From Kribbella caucasensis (lineage in GTDB: Bacteria; Actinomycetota; Actinomycetes; Propionibacteriales; Kribbellaceae), in assembly GCF_004361855.1 (NCBI RefSeq), contig NZ_SNWQ01000027.1, forward strand, positions 1 to 64,000: DNA of 64,000 nucleotides, in the 5' to 3' direction. A program made the position numbers and the translations under genes. The notes under the pieces were generated by a model. The model searched no databases. It saw only the letters and a program-made list of their open reading frames with translations, and was not told the DNA's origin. Shown piece after piece: positions 8,891 to 17,839 of this stretch. Within the stretch, counting starts at the first letter, position 1; each line of letters starts with the position of its first letter.

Positions 8891-10186
8891 ATGTCAAAAT
8901 CGTTGACTCAATCGATGCGCTGGTCGATACTCGACGACGTGGCAGCGAAGGACACGGGATCCCTGCGAGCGCTCCGGCGTACGAACTCCGAACGGCTGTT
9001 GTCGGCCCTGATGGAGCACGGTGCGCTGCACCGCGCTGAGCTGGCGCGGATCTGCGGGGTGTCGCGGACGACCGTGTCGACCATCGTCAGCGACCTGGTC
9101 GCGGGCGGCGTCGTGATCGAGGCGGTCGGCGACCAGGTCGCCCAAGCCGGTATCGACGCCTCGGAGGTCGACGGCCGGGCCCGCGGTTTCCTGCAGGCGA
9201 ACCCCGGCGCGGGCGCGGCGGCCGGCCTGGACTTCACCCTCGAACGCGTCTGGGGCCACGTCACCGACCTGTCCGGTACGTCGCTCGCCAGCGCCGGTGT
9301 GACCGCGGCCCGGGACACCCCGTGGCAGGAGCGGCTGACGGCAGGGCTCGACCTGCTCGACGACCTGCTGACCTCGGCCGGACTCGATCGGGGCGCCCTC
9401 GTCGGCGTCGCGATCGGCGTACCCGGACCGATCGATCTGCTGAGTGGCGTGGTCGGCCCGTCCCTACCCGGTCAGGCGTGGGCGGGGGTGAACGTCGCCG
9501 CCGAGTTCGGCCGCCACCTCGCCGTACCGGTGCTGGTGGAGAACAACACCCGGCTCGAGGCGGTCGCCGAGTTCACCTGGGGCGCGGGCCGCGGTTCTCG
9601 GGATGTCCTGTATCTCGGGTTGTCGACCGGGATCGGCTCCGGATTGCTTGTCGACGGCAACCTTCATCACGGTGGTGCGCGCGGCGGTGGCGGCGAGATC
9701 GGCCACATCTCGGCGGACCCGTCCGGTGCAGCCTGCCCGTGTGGGAACCGAGGTTGCCTGGTGCAGTACGCGTCGCTGTTCGCCGTACTGAAGGCGTTGA
9801 GCCCCGTGCTCGGCGATGACGCCGGCATCGACGAGGTCCTCGCCGCCGCGGAGGCCGGACAGGAAGACACCGTGCGGGTGCTGCGCGAGGCCGGCGAGGT
9901 GACCGGCCGGGTGCTGGCGAACATCTGCAACCTGCTCAACCCGGAGCGCATCATCGTCGGCGGCGAGCTCGCCCGCGCCGGCGACCTCGTGCTGGAACCG
10001 ATCCGCGCCACCCTGCGCCGATCCGCGATGGCACTCACCCGCGACGTCGAAGTCATGGCCGCGGAACTGGATCTGGGCGCCCGGGCGGGTGCTTCCGGCG
10101 CCGCCGCCCTGGTGCTCCGGCAAACCGACCAGCTCGTCGCCGCGCTGCTGGCCGGCGCGGAACTTCGACCGAATGAGGCAGTGTGA
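8891..10186 (+). CDS. ROK family transcriptional regulator
   Basis: The 431-residue protein has an N-terminal winged helix (about residues 25-85; LHRAELARICGVSRTTVSTIV) followed by a ROK sugar-kinase-like domain. The glycine loop LGLSTGIGSG and the ROK zinc motif with the pattern GHxxxxxxGxxCxCGxxGC (around GHISADPSG and CPCGNRGC) are intact. Such proteins repress sugar genes and respond to sugars or sugar phosphates. ATG 8891 was chosen; upstream in-frame starts lie in the divergent promoter. The stop overlaps the next GTG by four bases, so it is coupled to the dehydratase. Confidence 0.9.
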   Translation: MSKSLTQSMRWSILDDVAAKDTGSLRALRRTNSERLLSALMEHGALHRAELARICGVSRTTVSTIVSDLVAGGVVIEAVGDQVAQAGIDASEVDGRARGFLQANPGAGAAAGLDFTLERVWGHVTDLSGTSLASAGVTAARDTPWQERLTAGLDLLDDLLTSAGLDRGALVGVAIGVPGPIDLLSGVVGPSLPGQAWAGVNVAAEFGRHLAVPVLVENNTRLEAVAEFTWGAGRGSRDVLYLGLSTGIGSGLLVDGNLHHGGARGGGGEIGHISADPSGAACPCGNRGCLVQYASLFAVLKALSPVLGDDAGIDEVLAAAEAGQEDTVRVLREAGEVTGRVLANICNLLNPERIIVGGELARAGDLVLEPIRATLRRSAMALTRDVEVMAAELDLGARAGASGAAALVLRQTDQLVAALLAGAELRPNEAV

Positions 10187-11328
10187 AGATCGTCGGGTAC
10201 GAGACCTTCCTGGTAGCACCCCGCTGGCAGTTCCTGCGGATCGACACCGACGAAGGCATCAGCGGCTGGGGCGAGCCGATCGTCGAGGGCCGGGCCGAAG
10301 CCGTCCAGGGTGCGGTCGCTGCTTTGATGGAGTACCTCGTCGGCACGGATCCGCTGCGCATCGAGGACCACTGGCAGACGATGGCCAAGGGCGGCTTCTA
10401 TCGTGGCGGGCCGGTGCTGTCGAGTGCGCTGGCTGGGATCGATCAAGCATTGTGGGACATCAAAGGCCGGTACCACGAGACGCCCGTGCACGAGTTGCTC
10501 GGCGGTCCAGTCCGCGAGCGGATCCGGATCTATACCTGGATCGGCGGCAAGGACACGGCCGCTCTGGTGGACGATGCGCTGGCGAAGGTGGCCAGCGGTT
10601 TCACGGCGGTCAAGCTCAACCTCGCCGACGCGCTACCGCCGGTGCCGAGCGCCGCCGAAGTACGGGCGATGGTGCATCGCGTGGAGGCGTTGCGCTTCGC
10701 CTTGGGTGACACCGTCGACATCGCGCTGGACTTCCACGGCCGCTTCAGCACGGCGGCGACCCGGCGGATCCTGCCGCTGCTCGAACCCATGCTGCCCTTG
10801 TTCGTCGAGGAGCCGGTGCTGCCGGAGTTCGCCCGCGACCTGCGCCCGATCACGGAGTCGACCAGCATCCCGATCGCGACCGGCGAGCGGCTCTACTCCC
10901 GCTGGGACTTCCGCGATGTACTGCCCACCGGCATCGCCGTCGCCCAGCCGGATCTGTCCCACGCGGGCGGAATCTCGGAGGTACGCCGGATCGCGGCGAT
11001 GGCCGAGACGTACGACGTGACGGTGGCACCGCATTGCCCGCTCGGCCCGATCACGCTCGCGGCCAGCCTGCAGATCGACCTGGCGACGCCGAACTTCCTG
11101 ATCCAGGAGCAGAGCCTCGGCATCGAGTACGGCGGCGGCAGTGCGCTGCTCGACTACCTGATCGACCCGCAGGTGTTCACCTTCGTGGACGGCCACATCG
11201 AACGTCTCGCCGGCCCCGGACTCGGGATCGAGGTCGACGAGTCCGCGGTCCGGGCCGCGGCTGCGAAAGGTCACAGCTGGCGCTCACCCGTGCTCCGCCG
11301 GCCGGACGGATCCTTCACGGAGTGGTGA
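10183..11328 (+). CDS. dgoD: Enolase-superfamily dehydratase, D-galactonate dehydratase type
   Basis: The 381-residue protein carries the metal ligands and bases of galactonate dehydratases at the same numbering I recall for the Escherichia coli enzyme: D183 and H185 in DFHGR, E209 in FVEEP, E235 in TGERLYSRWDF and H284 in VAPHCPLG. The start MKIVGYETFLVAPRW and the GGFYRGGPVLSSALAGIDQALW loop are typical. The reaction would be dehydration of a sugar acid such as D-galactonate to a 2-keto-3-deoxy acid. The start GTG overlaps the regulator stop (GTGA). With the uronate-dehydrogenase-like gene this suggests hexuronate or galactose-acid breakdown. Confidence 0.85.
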   Translation: MKIVGYETFLVAPRWQFLRIDTDEGISGWGEPIVEGRAEAVQGAVAALMEYLVGTDPLRIEDHWQTMAKGGFYRGGPVLSSALAGIDQALWDIKGRYHETPVHELLGGPVRERIRIYTWIGGKDTAALVDDALAKVASGFTAVKLNLADALPPVPSAAEVRAMVHRVEALRFALGDTVDIALDFHGRFSTAATRRILPLLEPMLPLFVEEPVLPEFARDLRPITESTSIPIATGERLYSRWDFRDVLPTGIAVAQPDLSHAGGISEVRRIAAMAETYDVTVAPHCPLGPITLAASLQIDLATPNFLIQEQSLGIEYGGGSALLDYLIDPQVFTFVDGHIERLAGPGLGIEVDESAVRAAAAKGHSWRSPVLRRPDGSFTEW

Positions 11329-11358
11329 TCGCCCCGTTGGTGATCGCCTTGGTGGTGA

Positions 11359-12126
11359 TCAGCGTGGTGGCATCCGGAGGGCGCCGTCGAGGCGGATGAC
11401 CTCGCCGTTGAGGAGCTGGTTGTCGATGATGTGGGCGACCAGCGCGGCGTACTCGCTCGGGCGGCCGAGTCGGGCCGGGTGCGGGACCTGCTGTTCGAGC
11501 GCGGTGCGGGCCTCTTCGGGCAGGCCGGCAAGCATCGGGGTCTCCATCGTGCCGGGGGCGATCGTGACGACCCGGATGCCCTTGTCGGCAAGGTCGCGAG
11601 CCGCGGTCAGGGTCAGCCCGACGATGCCGCCCTTGCTCGACGCGTACGCCGCCTGGCCGACCTGCCCGTCGTACGCCGCGATCGAGGCGGTCATCACCAC
11701 TACGCCACGGTCGCCGTCCGGCAGTGCGTCTAGGCCGATCATCCGCTCGGCGGCCAGCCGGAGCACGTTGAAGGTGCCGATCAGGTTGACCTCGATCACC
11801 TGCCGGAAGGTTCCCAGTGGCAATGGCCCCTTGCGGCCGACGATCCGGCCAGGGGTGGCGATCCCGGCGCACGTCACGACCACGCGCAACTCACCGAGCT
11901 CCGCCGCGGCGTCCAGGGCAGCGGCCACGGCCGCCTCGTCGGTGACATCGGTCGGGACGAAGACGACGCGCTCGCCCAGCTCCTCGGCGATGCTCTTCCC
12001 GGCCGACTGCGGCAGGTCGCAGATCACCACCCCGGCACCCGCCGCGGCCAAGCGGCGTACGGTCGCTTCACCGAGGCCGGAGCCACCACCGGTGACCAGA
12101 GCGACATCGGTCGGGCCTAGCTTCAT
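11359..12126 (-). CDS. SDR family oxidoreductase, 3-hydroxyacyl-CoA dehydrogenase type
   Basis: The 255-residue short-chain dehydrogenase has the cofactor loop [15 protein letters not shown] (about residues 12-26), an acidic D after the second strand (VVICDLPQS) favouring NAD, and catalytic Ser and YASSK. The overall pattern resembles HSD17B10-type 3-hydroxyacyl-CoA or 2-methyl-3-hydroxybutyryl-CoA dehydrogenases. Its ATG overlaps the acyl-CoA dehydrogenase stop by four bases. The two would catalyse successive steps of a beta-oxidation-like route if a hydratase encoded elsewhere acts between them. Confidence 0.85.
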   Translation of the reverse strand: MKLGPTDVALVTGGGSGLGEATVRRLAAAGAGVVICDLPQSAGKSIAEELGERVVFVPTDVTDEAAVAAALDAAAELGELRVVVTCAGIATPGRIVGRKGPLPLGTFRQVIEVNLIGTFNVLRLAAERMIGLDALPDGDRGVVVMTASIAAYDGQVGQAAYASSKGGIVGLTLTAARDLADKGIRVVTIAPGTMETPMLAGLPEEARTALEQQVPHPARLGRPSEYAALVAHIIDNQLLNGEVIRLDGALRMPPR

Positions 12127-13274
12127 CGCACACTCCTGAGCAGGTCGCGGCTGATGACGAGCCGCTGGATCTGGTTGGTTCCTTCGAAGATCTGGGTCAC
12201 CTTGGCCTCGCGCATGTACCGCTCGACCGGGAACTCGCGGGTGTAACCGTAGCCGCCGAGCACCTGGACGGCGTCCGTGGTGACCTTCATCGCGGCGTCG
12301 GTGCAGACCAGTTTGGCGATCGCGGCCTGCCGGGTGAACGGCTTGCCGAGGTCGCGGCGCCGCGCGGCCAGCAGGTACGTCGCCCGCGCCGACTCGACCG
12401 CCGCGTCCATGTCCGCGAGCAGGAACTGCATCCCCTGGAACTCCGCGATCGCGTGCCCGAACTGCTCCCGCTCCAGCGCGTACCTGGCGGCGACCTCCAG
12501 CGCGGCCTGCGCCAGCCCCGTCCCGCAGGCGGCGATCCCCAGCCGGCCCGAGTCGAGCGCGGACAAGGCGATCCGCATACCGTCGCCTTCGGAGCCGATC
12601 AGGTTGGCCGCGGGGACGCGGACCCGGTCGAAGTTGACCAGGGTGGTGGTGGAGCCGGTCATGCCCATCTTGCGTTCGGGTGCGCCGAAGCTGAGCCCCT
12701 CGGCCGACGCGGGCACGTGGAAGGCGGAGATGCCGTGTTTCGGGTCGGCCGACGTCCGGGCGAAGGTGGTGTAGAAGTCGGCGTGCGAGCCGTGCGAGAT
12801 CCAGGCCTTCGTACCGGACAGGACATACTCGTCGCCGTCGCGGACCGCCTTCGTGGTCATCCCGCTGATGTCCGACCCGGCCTGCGGCTCCGACAAGGCA
12901 TACGCGCCGAGCAGTTCGCCGCCGACCATGTCGGGCAGCAACCGGTCCCGCTGCTCGTCGGTACCGAAGGTGGCCACGGCGTAGCTCGTCATCGTGTGCA
13001 CGGACAGGCCGACGCCGACCGACATCCAGGCGCCGGCGATCTCCTCCAGCATCTGCAAATAGACCTCATACGGCTGGCCGGCGCCGCCGTACTCCTCCGG
13101 GTAGGGCAGGCCGAGCAGGCCGGCCTTGCCGAGCGTGCGGAACGCGGCTCGCGGGAACGTCTCGGACTCCTCGGCCTGGGCCGCATACGGCCGCAGCTCG
13201 TGGTCGCAGAGTTCCCGGACGAGTCCGAGCAGGTCGGTTGATTCCTCGGTCGGAAGCAGACGATCGACGGCCAT
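12123..13274 (-). CDS. Acyl-CoA dehydrogenase
   Basis: The 383-residue flavoprotein has the full family fold: [15 protein letters not shown] and the [15 protein letters not shown] region in the middle domain, then the C-terminal [38 protein letters not shown] signature. The likely catalytic glutamate is in the FEGTNQIQ segment. It oxidises acyl-CoA to enoyl-CoA with electrons passed to ETF. The start ATG at 13274 has a GAGAGGGG site. It is the first gene of a two-gene operon divergent from a TetR regulator, with a dyad between them. The chain-length or branched-chain preference cannot be read. Confidence 0.93.
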   Translation of the reverse strand: MAVDRLLPTEESTDLLGLVRELCDHELRPYAAQAEESETFPRAAFRTLGKAGLLGLPYPEEYGGAGQPYEVYLQMLEEIAGAWMSVGVGLSVHTMTSYAVATFGTDEQRDRLLPDMVGGELLGAYALSEPQAGSDISGMTTKAVRDGDEYVLSGTKAWISHGSHADFYTTFARTSADPKHGISAFHVPASAEGLSFGAPERKMGMTGSTTTLVNFDRVRVPAANLIGSEGDGMRIALSALDSGRLGIAACGTGLAQAALEVAARYALEREQFGHAIAEFQGMQFLLADMDAAVESARATYLLAARRRDLGKPFTRQAAIAKLVCTDAAMKVTTDAVQVLGGYGYTREFPVERYMREAKVTQIFEGTNQIQRLVISRDLLRSVR

Positions 13275-13300
13275 CAGACACCCCTCTCAACAGCTATCGA

Positions 13301-13344
13301 AACGATACTAGCATCGATACTGTCGACTCAAGTTCAGTATCGTT
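13301..13344. promoter_or_regulatory. Candidate TetR operator between divergent genes
   Basis: Nested inverted repeats fill the gap between the acyl-CoA dehydrogenase and the TetR gene. AACGATAC (13301-13308) pairs with GTATCGTT (13337-13344), and CGATACTG (13315-13322) pairs with CAGTATCG (13335-13342). The repeated CGATAC core suggests two overlapping sites for a dimeric repressor controlling both directions. Confidence 0.65.
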
Positions 13345-13359
13345 CTATGCTGTCTCGAT

Positions 13360-13944
13360 ATGACAACAGTCGTCCCGGGGCGCCGTACCCGTAGGCAGTC
13401 CGAGCTGCTCGACCGGCTGCTCTCCCTGTTTCTCGCGCAGGGCTTCAGCCGGTTCACCCTGGACGACCTGGCCGCCGAGCTGCGCTGTAGCAAGACGACG
13501 CTGTACGCCCTCGCGCCGAGCAAGGAGCAGCTCGCCGTCGAGGTGGTGAAGCACTACTTCAAGAATGCCACCGCGCAGGTGGAATCGGCCGTCGCCCGGC
13601 AGACCCGGCACGACCGCCGGATCGCCGCCTACCTGAACGCCGTCGCCGACGCGCTCCGGCCGGCCAGCCGGACCTTCCTGGACGACGTGGCGACCTTCGC
13701 CCCGGCCCGGTCGGTGTACGAGCGCAACACCCGGATCGCGGCCGACCGGGTCCGCTCGCTGATCGAGGACGGGATCAACGGCAAGACGTTCCGGCAGGTC
13801 GACATCGGGTTCGCCGCCGAGATGGTCGCGCACACCATGCAGGCGATCCAGCGCGGTGACATCGCCCGCCGGACCGGCCTGAACGACGCCGAGGCCTACC
13901 GCGAGCTGGCCTCGTTCGTGTTGCACTCCCTGCGCACCGACTGA
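13360..13944 (+). CDS. TetR family transcriptional regulator
   Basis: The 194-residue protein has a typical N-terminal TetR helix-turn-helix at about residues 10-55 (LLDRLLSLFLAQGFSRFTLD, then CSKTTLYALAPSKEQL) and an all-helical ligand domain. It is divergent from the acyl-CoA dehydrogenase operon, with 85 bases and a nested dyad in between. The most likely role is an acyl-CoA-responsive repressor of that operon and of itself, by analogy with FadR/KstR-like TetR proteins. The ligand is not known. Confidence 0.88.
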   Translation: MTTVVPGRRTRRQSELLDRLLSLFLAQGFSRFTLDDLAAELRCSKTTLYALAPSKEQLAVEVVKHYFKNATAQVESAVARQTRHDRRIAAYLNAVADALRPASRTFLDDVATFAPARSVYERNTRIAADRVRSLIEDGINGKTFRQVDIGFAAEMVAHTMQAIQRGDIARRTGLNDAEAYRELASFVLHSLRTD

Positions 13945-13972
13945 GGGTTGCGCTGACCGATAGCTTTTGTGG

Positions 13973-15613
13973 ATGCAACTGAAGTTGGGTCCACTCCTGC
14001 GGTACGTCGACGAGACGCGGGCGACCGTTTGGGTGGAGACCACCGGCCCGTGTGAGGTGGAGATCCTCGGCCATCGCGCGACCACATGGTCCGTGCACGG
14101 TCATCACTACGCGCTCGTGCTCGTCGAGGGATTGCGGCCGGCCACCAGTACGCCGTACGAGGTGCTGCTGGACGGTGACGTGGCGTGGCCGCTAGCGGAT
14201 TCGCCGTACGGGCCGAGTGTGATCCGGACGCCTCGGGCCGACGGGACGTTCCGGTTGACGTTCGGGTCGTGCCGGCGGTCGGCGCCGTTCGACGAGGAGG
14301 GTCTCAAGCGGTTCGGCCCGGATGCGCTGGTCGCGTTGGCCGAACGGATGGCGGCGCACTCGGAGGAGAGCCCGGACGCGATCCTGCTGCTCGGCGATCA
14401 GGTGTACGCCGACGACCCGTCGGACGCCGTACTGGAGCAGTTGCGGGAGGCGCATGGTGGTCGGCACGGGTCCGAGGTGGCCGACGAGATCGGCAACTTC
14501 GAGGAGTACACCTGGCTGTACTACGACGCGTGGACGAATCCCGCGGTCCGCTGGCTGTTCTCCACTGTCCCGCTGTGCATGCTGCTCGACGACCACGACC
14601 TACGGGACGACTGGAACACGTCGCTGACCTGGCGTCGCTGGGTCACCTCGCAGCCGTGGTGGCATGACCGGGTGGTCGGCGCCTACGCGTCGTACTGGGT
14701 GTATCAGCACCTCGGCAACCTCTCGCCGGAGCAGCTCACGCAAGACGCGACGTACCGGGCGATGCTGACGCTCGACGACGAGGACGAGCGGACGGCCTAC
14801 CTGGACGCCTTCGCCTGGGAGGCGGACGAGGACCCGGCGTCGACGCGGTGGAGCTTCTACCGCGACTTCGGCGCTCGATCCCGTGGTGTGCGGCTGGTCG
14901 CCGTGGACTCGCGCTGCTCGCGGCACCTGGAACCCGACGAACGGGCGATGGTCGACGCGCACGAATGGGAGTGGGTCCGGCGGCACACCGTGGACGCGAC
15001 GCAGCCGATCAACCATCTGCTGCTCGCCTCGACCCTGCCGTTCCTGCTCGCACCCGGGCTGCACCATCTGGAGGGGTGGGACGAGGCGATCTCGGCCGGC
15101 GCCTGGGGACCGCGCGGGTCCAGGGTCGGCGAGAAGATCCGGCAGGAGATGGACCTCGAGCACTGGGCCTCGTTCCGGAAGTCGTTCGACGACGTGACCG
15201 ATTTGCTTACCGACCTGGTCCGGGACGAGAACCCGCCTACGTCGATCCTGATGCTGTCCGGCGACGTGCACTGCAGCTACGTGACCGAGGCGCGACTCAC
15301 CGCCGTCGACCACCCCGGTACGGCGATCCGCCAGCTGACCATGTCGCCGTTCCGGAATCCGGTCGGCAAGCACATCCGGGTGGCGAACAAGGTGCTCGAC
15401 TCGCGTTGGATGACCACGTTGCTGCACAAGCTGGCCCGGTCGGCGGGGGTCCGGGACGTCGCGGCGACCTGGCGGACGGCGTACGGGCCGTGGTTCGGGA
15501 ACGGGGTGATGTCGGTGACGATCGCCGGGGAGGACTGGGAGGTCGAGGTCGATCACGCAGCGGTGACGGCCGGGCGCCAGACGCTGGAGCGGACCCTGAC
15601 ATACGGAGGTTAA
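13973..15613 (+). CDS. PhoD-like alkaline phosphatase/metallophosphatase
   Basis: The 546-residue protein has an N-terminal beta-sandwich (about residues 1-85) and a PhoD-type metallophosphatase domain: FGSCRRSAP, LLLGDQVYADDPS (first metal ligands), LLDDHDLRDDWN and SGDVHCSY (last ligands). PhoD enzymes are calcium/iron phosphodiesterases or phosphatases. Classical PhoD has a Tat signal; none is present here, so this member is probably cytoplasmic. ATG 13973 is preferred over TTG 13967. It follows the TetR gene by 28 bases but shows no clear functional tie to it. Confidence 0.82.
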   Translation: MQLKLGPLLRYVDETRATVWVETTGPCEVEILGHRATTWSVHGHHYALVLVEGLRPATSTPYEVLLDGDVAWPLADSPYGPSVIRTPRADGTFRLTFGSCRRSAPFDEEGLKRFGPDALVALAERMAAHSEESPDAILLLGDQVYADDPSDAVLEQLREAHGGRHGSEVADEIGNFEEYTWLYYDAWTNPAVRWLFSTVPLCMLLDDHDLRDDWNTSLTWRRWVTSQPWWHDRVVGAYASYWVYQHLGNLSPEQLTQDATYRAMLTLDDEDERTAYLDAFAWEADEDPASTRWSFYRDFGARSRGVRLVAVDSRCSRHLEPDERAMVDAHEWEWVRRHTVDATQPINHLLLASTLPFLLAPGLHHLEGWDEAISAGAWGPRGSRVGEKIRQEMDLEHWASFRKSFDDVTDLLTDLVRDENPPTSILMLSGDVHCSYVTEARLTAVDHPGTAIRQLTMSPFRNPVGKHIRVANKVLDSRWMTTLLHKLARSAGVRDVAATWRTAYGPWFGNGVMSVTIAGEDWEVEVDHAAVTAGRQTLERTLTYGG

Positions 15614-15682
15614 CCCTCACCGTCCGAAGTTACCTGAATACTCAGGGATAAACCTGGGTAAAGGGGTCTTCGGTTGAGTCAA

Positions 15683-15718
15683 GGACGCACCCCGCCCCGG
15701 GGCGTCCTCATCGTGAGG
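15683..15718 (+). promoter_or_regulatory. Structured leader before the S1 protease
   Basis: GGACGCACCCC (15683-15693) can pair with GGGGCGTCC (15699-15707), with one bulged A, and directly after it CCTCA-TCG-TGAGG (15706-15718) forms a small hairpin that includes part of the GAGGAGG ribosome site. The two stems share the CC at 15706-15707, so they may be alternative structures. A role in translational control is possible but unproven. Confidence 0.3.
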
Positions 15719-15728
15719 AGGCACAACC

Positions 15729-16610
15729 ATGCGAATCCGTCCCCTCGTGGCACTACTGGCAACCGCCGGTCTTGCCGCGACCACCGCAATGCTCAGCACC
15801 CAGGCCCAGGCGGCCAAGGGTCCCGAGGCGATCGCCTCGGCGAGCACCATCACCTCCGCCCTCTCCCGGGATGCGTCGATCCCGGGTACCGCGTGGATGA
15901 CCGACGAGAAGACCGGCCGGATCATCGTGTCGTACGACGACACCGTGACCGGCGGCAAGTTCGACGCGCTCAACGCCGTCACCAAGCGGTTCGGCAGCCA
16001 GGTCACGCTGGAGAAGCTGCCCGGTGTACTCAGCAAGCGCATCAACGGCGGGCAGGCCATCTACGGCGGTGGTTACCGCTGCTCGCTCGGCTTCAACGTC
16101 CGGAACGGGAGCACCTACTACTTCCTGACCGCCGGACACTGCACGAACCTCTCCAGCACCTGGTACGCGAACTCGTCGCAGTCGACCGTGCTCGGCACCC
16201 GCTACGGGACCAGCTTCCCCGGCAACGACTACGGCATCGTGCGGTACAGCACGTCGTTCACGAACCACCCCGGTACCGTGAGCCTCTACAACGGCTCGAA
16301 CCAGGACATCACCTCAGCCGGTAACGCGTACGTCGGTCAGGCCGTCAAGCGCAGCGGCAGCACGACCGGCCTGCGGAGTGGTTCCGTCACCGGCCTGAAC
16401 GCCACCGTCAACTACGCCGAAGGCACTGTCACCGGCCTGATCCGCACCAACGTCTGCGCCGAAGGCGGCGACTCCGGCGGCTCGCTGTTCGCCGGCACCG
16501 TGGCCCTCGGCCTCACCTCCGGCGGATCCGGCAACTGCTCCTCCGGCGGCACCACCTACTTCCAGCCCGTAACCGAAGTCCTCTCCCGCTACAACGTCAG
16601 CGTCTACTGA
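15729..16610 (+). CDS. Secreted S1 family serine protease, streptogrisin-like
   Basis: The 293-residue preproenzyme has a signal peptide (1 to about 28, cut near AQA), a short propeptide (about 29-104) and a mature domain probably starting at I105 ([10 protein letters not shown], like the mature start of streptogrisins). The catalytic triad is visible: H137 in TAGHC, D167 in GNDYGIV and S249 in GGDSGG. Cysteine pairs C118/C138 and C243/C270 fit the family disulfides. The ATG has a strong GAGGAGG site. It is a chymotrypsin-fold extracellular protease probably used in nutrition. A palindromic repeat follows the gene. Confidence 0.93.
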   Translation: MRIRPLVALLATAGLAATTAMLSTQAQAAKGPEAIASASTITSALSRDASIPGTAWMTDEKTGRIIVSYDDTVTGGKFDALNAVTKRFGSQVTLEKLPGVLSKRINGGQAIYGGGYRCSLGFNVRNGSTYYFLTAGHCTNLSSTWYANSSQSTVLGTRYGTSFPGNDYGIVRYSTSFTNHPGTVSLYNGSNQDITSAGNAYVGQAVKRSGSTTGLRSGSVTGLNATVNYAEGTVTGLIRTNVCAEGGDSGGSLFAGTVALGLTSGGSGNCSSGGTTYFQPVTEVLSRYNVSVY

Positions 16611-16628
16611 CCCCAGCTGTCGGAACTG

Positions 16629-16735
16629 GGGACCCAGCACCACAAGCCGGGACCTCGCACCACAAGCGGGACCCAGCACCACAAGCCGGGACCTCGGACA
16701 GGTTATTTCCCTGTGCGAGGTCCCGGTTTCTTGTT
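16629..16735. repeat. Intergenic palindromic repeat, copy A, with three short tandem units
   Basis: Three imperfect units of about 19 bases (GGGACCCAGCACCACAAG and GGGACCTCGCACCACAAG variants) run from 16629 into a hairpin. CCGGGACCTCGGACAGG (16686-16702) pairs with CCTGTGCGAGGTCCCGG (16710-16726) at 16 of 17 positions over a 7-base loop, followed by TTTCTTGTTCAC. The stem is shared with copies near 17.9, 34.9 and 60.0 kb. It lies between the protease stop and the DUF559 gene. Confidence 0.85.
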
Positions 16736-16802
16736 CACGCCCTTTATCCACAGGCGGGAGATTGGCGTGAAGCGGAGGGGTGGGCGACGGCATATTGCCG
16801 GT

Positions 16803-17744
16803 ATGAATCCGAAATTGGAGGTGCTGGCCGGGGCCAGGGATGGCTGGTTCACGCGGTCCGACGCAGCTCATGCTGGTTACAGCGACAGCGAGATCCGCCA
16901 GCGCCTGAAGTGCGGTCAATGGACCCGGCTCTGCCGTGACGCGTACGTCGAGTCAGGTGCCTGGCCGGACGGGGAGCTCCCTTGGGATCGCGCCATCCGT
17001 CTGCACAAGGTGCTGACCCGAGTCGTCCTCAGCCGGATGACCAGCGCAGTGGCGGTCAGCCACCAGTCGGCCGCCATCCTGCACGGACTCCCGGGATGGG
17101 GATCCGACCTCAGCCGGGTGCAGGTGACCCGTTCGACGGGACGAACTCGATCCGACCGCGTGACGCAGACACATCGCTCGCCGCTTTCACCGGGCGACAC
17201 CACGGTGGTCGACGGACTCCAAGTCACTGGCGTTGCGCGGTGCATCGTGGAGACCACCTGTTTGTCGTCCTACGAAGCCGGTGTGGTGCTGTCGGACGCG
17301 GCGTTGCGGGCCGGGCTGGTCGATCAGGACGAGTTGATCGCGGCAGCCGACCGACTCAAGCACTGGCCGGGTTCGCCCGCCGCCGGGGCAGCCACGCGAT
17401 TCGCCGACGGCCGCAGCGAGTCCGTCGGGGAGTCCCGATTGCGAGTGCTGATGGCAAATCAGGGACTACCCGCGCCGACCCTCCAAGCCGAGATTCGCGA
17501 CCCGGACGGACATCTCCTCGGACGGGTGGACTTCTTGCTCGACAGGGTGTTGATCGTCGAGTTCGACGGAGCCCAGAAATACTCCACGGACGGGGCGAAC
17601 GTCCTGGTCGCGGAGAAATGGCGCGAGGACCGGATCCGCGAGCTCGGCTACTCCTTCGCCCGATTCGGCTGGGCGGACCTCGCGCACCCGACCCGAACCG
17701 CCAACCGCATCCGCCGCGCCCTCACCCACGCAGCCGCCGCCTGA
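16803..17744 (+). CDS. AbiEi-type HTH domain protein with C-terminal DUF559 nuclease-like domain
   Basis: The 313-residue protein starts with an AbiEi-like winged helix (about residues 1-48; WFTRSDAAHAGYSDSEIRQRL then LCRDAYVESG). It ends in a DUF559 domain of the Vsr/PD-(D/E)xK type: D243 in GRVDFLL, E253 and D255 in IVEFDGAQKY, then EKWREDRIRELGYSFARFGW. Such proteins are common in actinomycetes and of unknown role; DNA cleavage or repair is inferred from the fold. ATG 16803 starts the HTH domain; an in-frame start at 16713 would read through repeat copy A. The gene is bracketed by palindromic repeats A and B. Confidence 0.8.
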   Translation: MNPKLEVLAGARDGWFTRSDAAHAGYSDSEIRQRLKCGQWTRLCRDAYVESGAWPDGELPWDRAIRLHKVLTRVVLSRMTSAVAVSHQSAAILHGLPGWGSDLSRVQVTRSTGRTRSDRVTQTHRSPLSPGDTTVVDGLQVTGVARCIVETTCLSSYEAGVVLSDAALRAGLVDQDELIAAADRLKHWPGSPAAGAATRFADGRSESVGESRLRVLMANQGLPAPTLQAEIRDPDGHLLGRVDFLLDRVLIVEFDGAQKYSTDGANVLVAEKWREDRIRELGYSFARFGWADLAHPTRTANRIRRALTHAAAA

Positions 17745-17839
17745 CCCCCGCACTATCCCCGGGAAACCTGACCACCAAGCCGCCGCCCCGCCACCTTGCG
17801 GAAGCATGACCGATGCGGCCCCGACCCGCGCCATCTTGC

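Noticed and set aside
16629-16735. CRISPR-like array
   Set aside because: The units are adjacent and only about 19 bases with no unique spacers, and no cas genes are in the window. It is a small tandem repeat joined to a palindrome.
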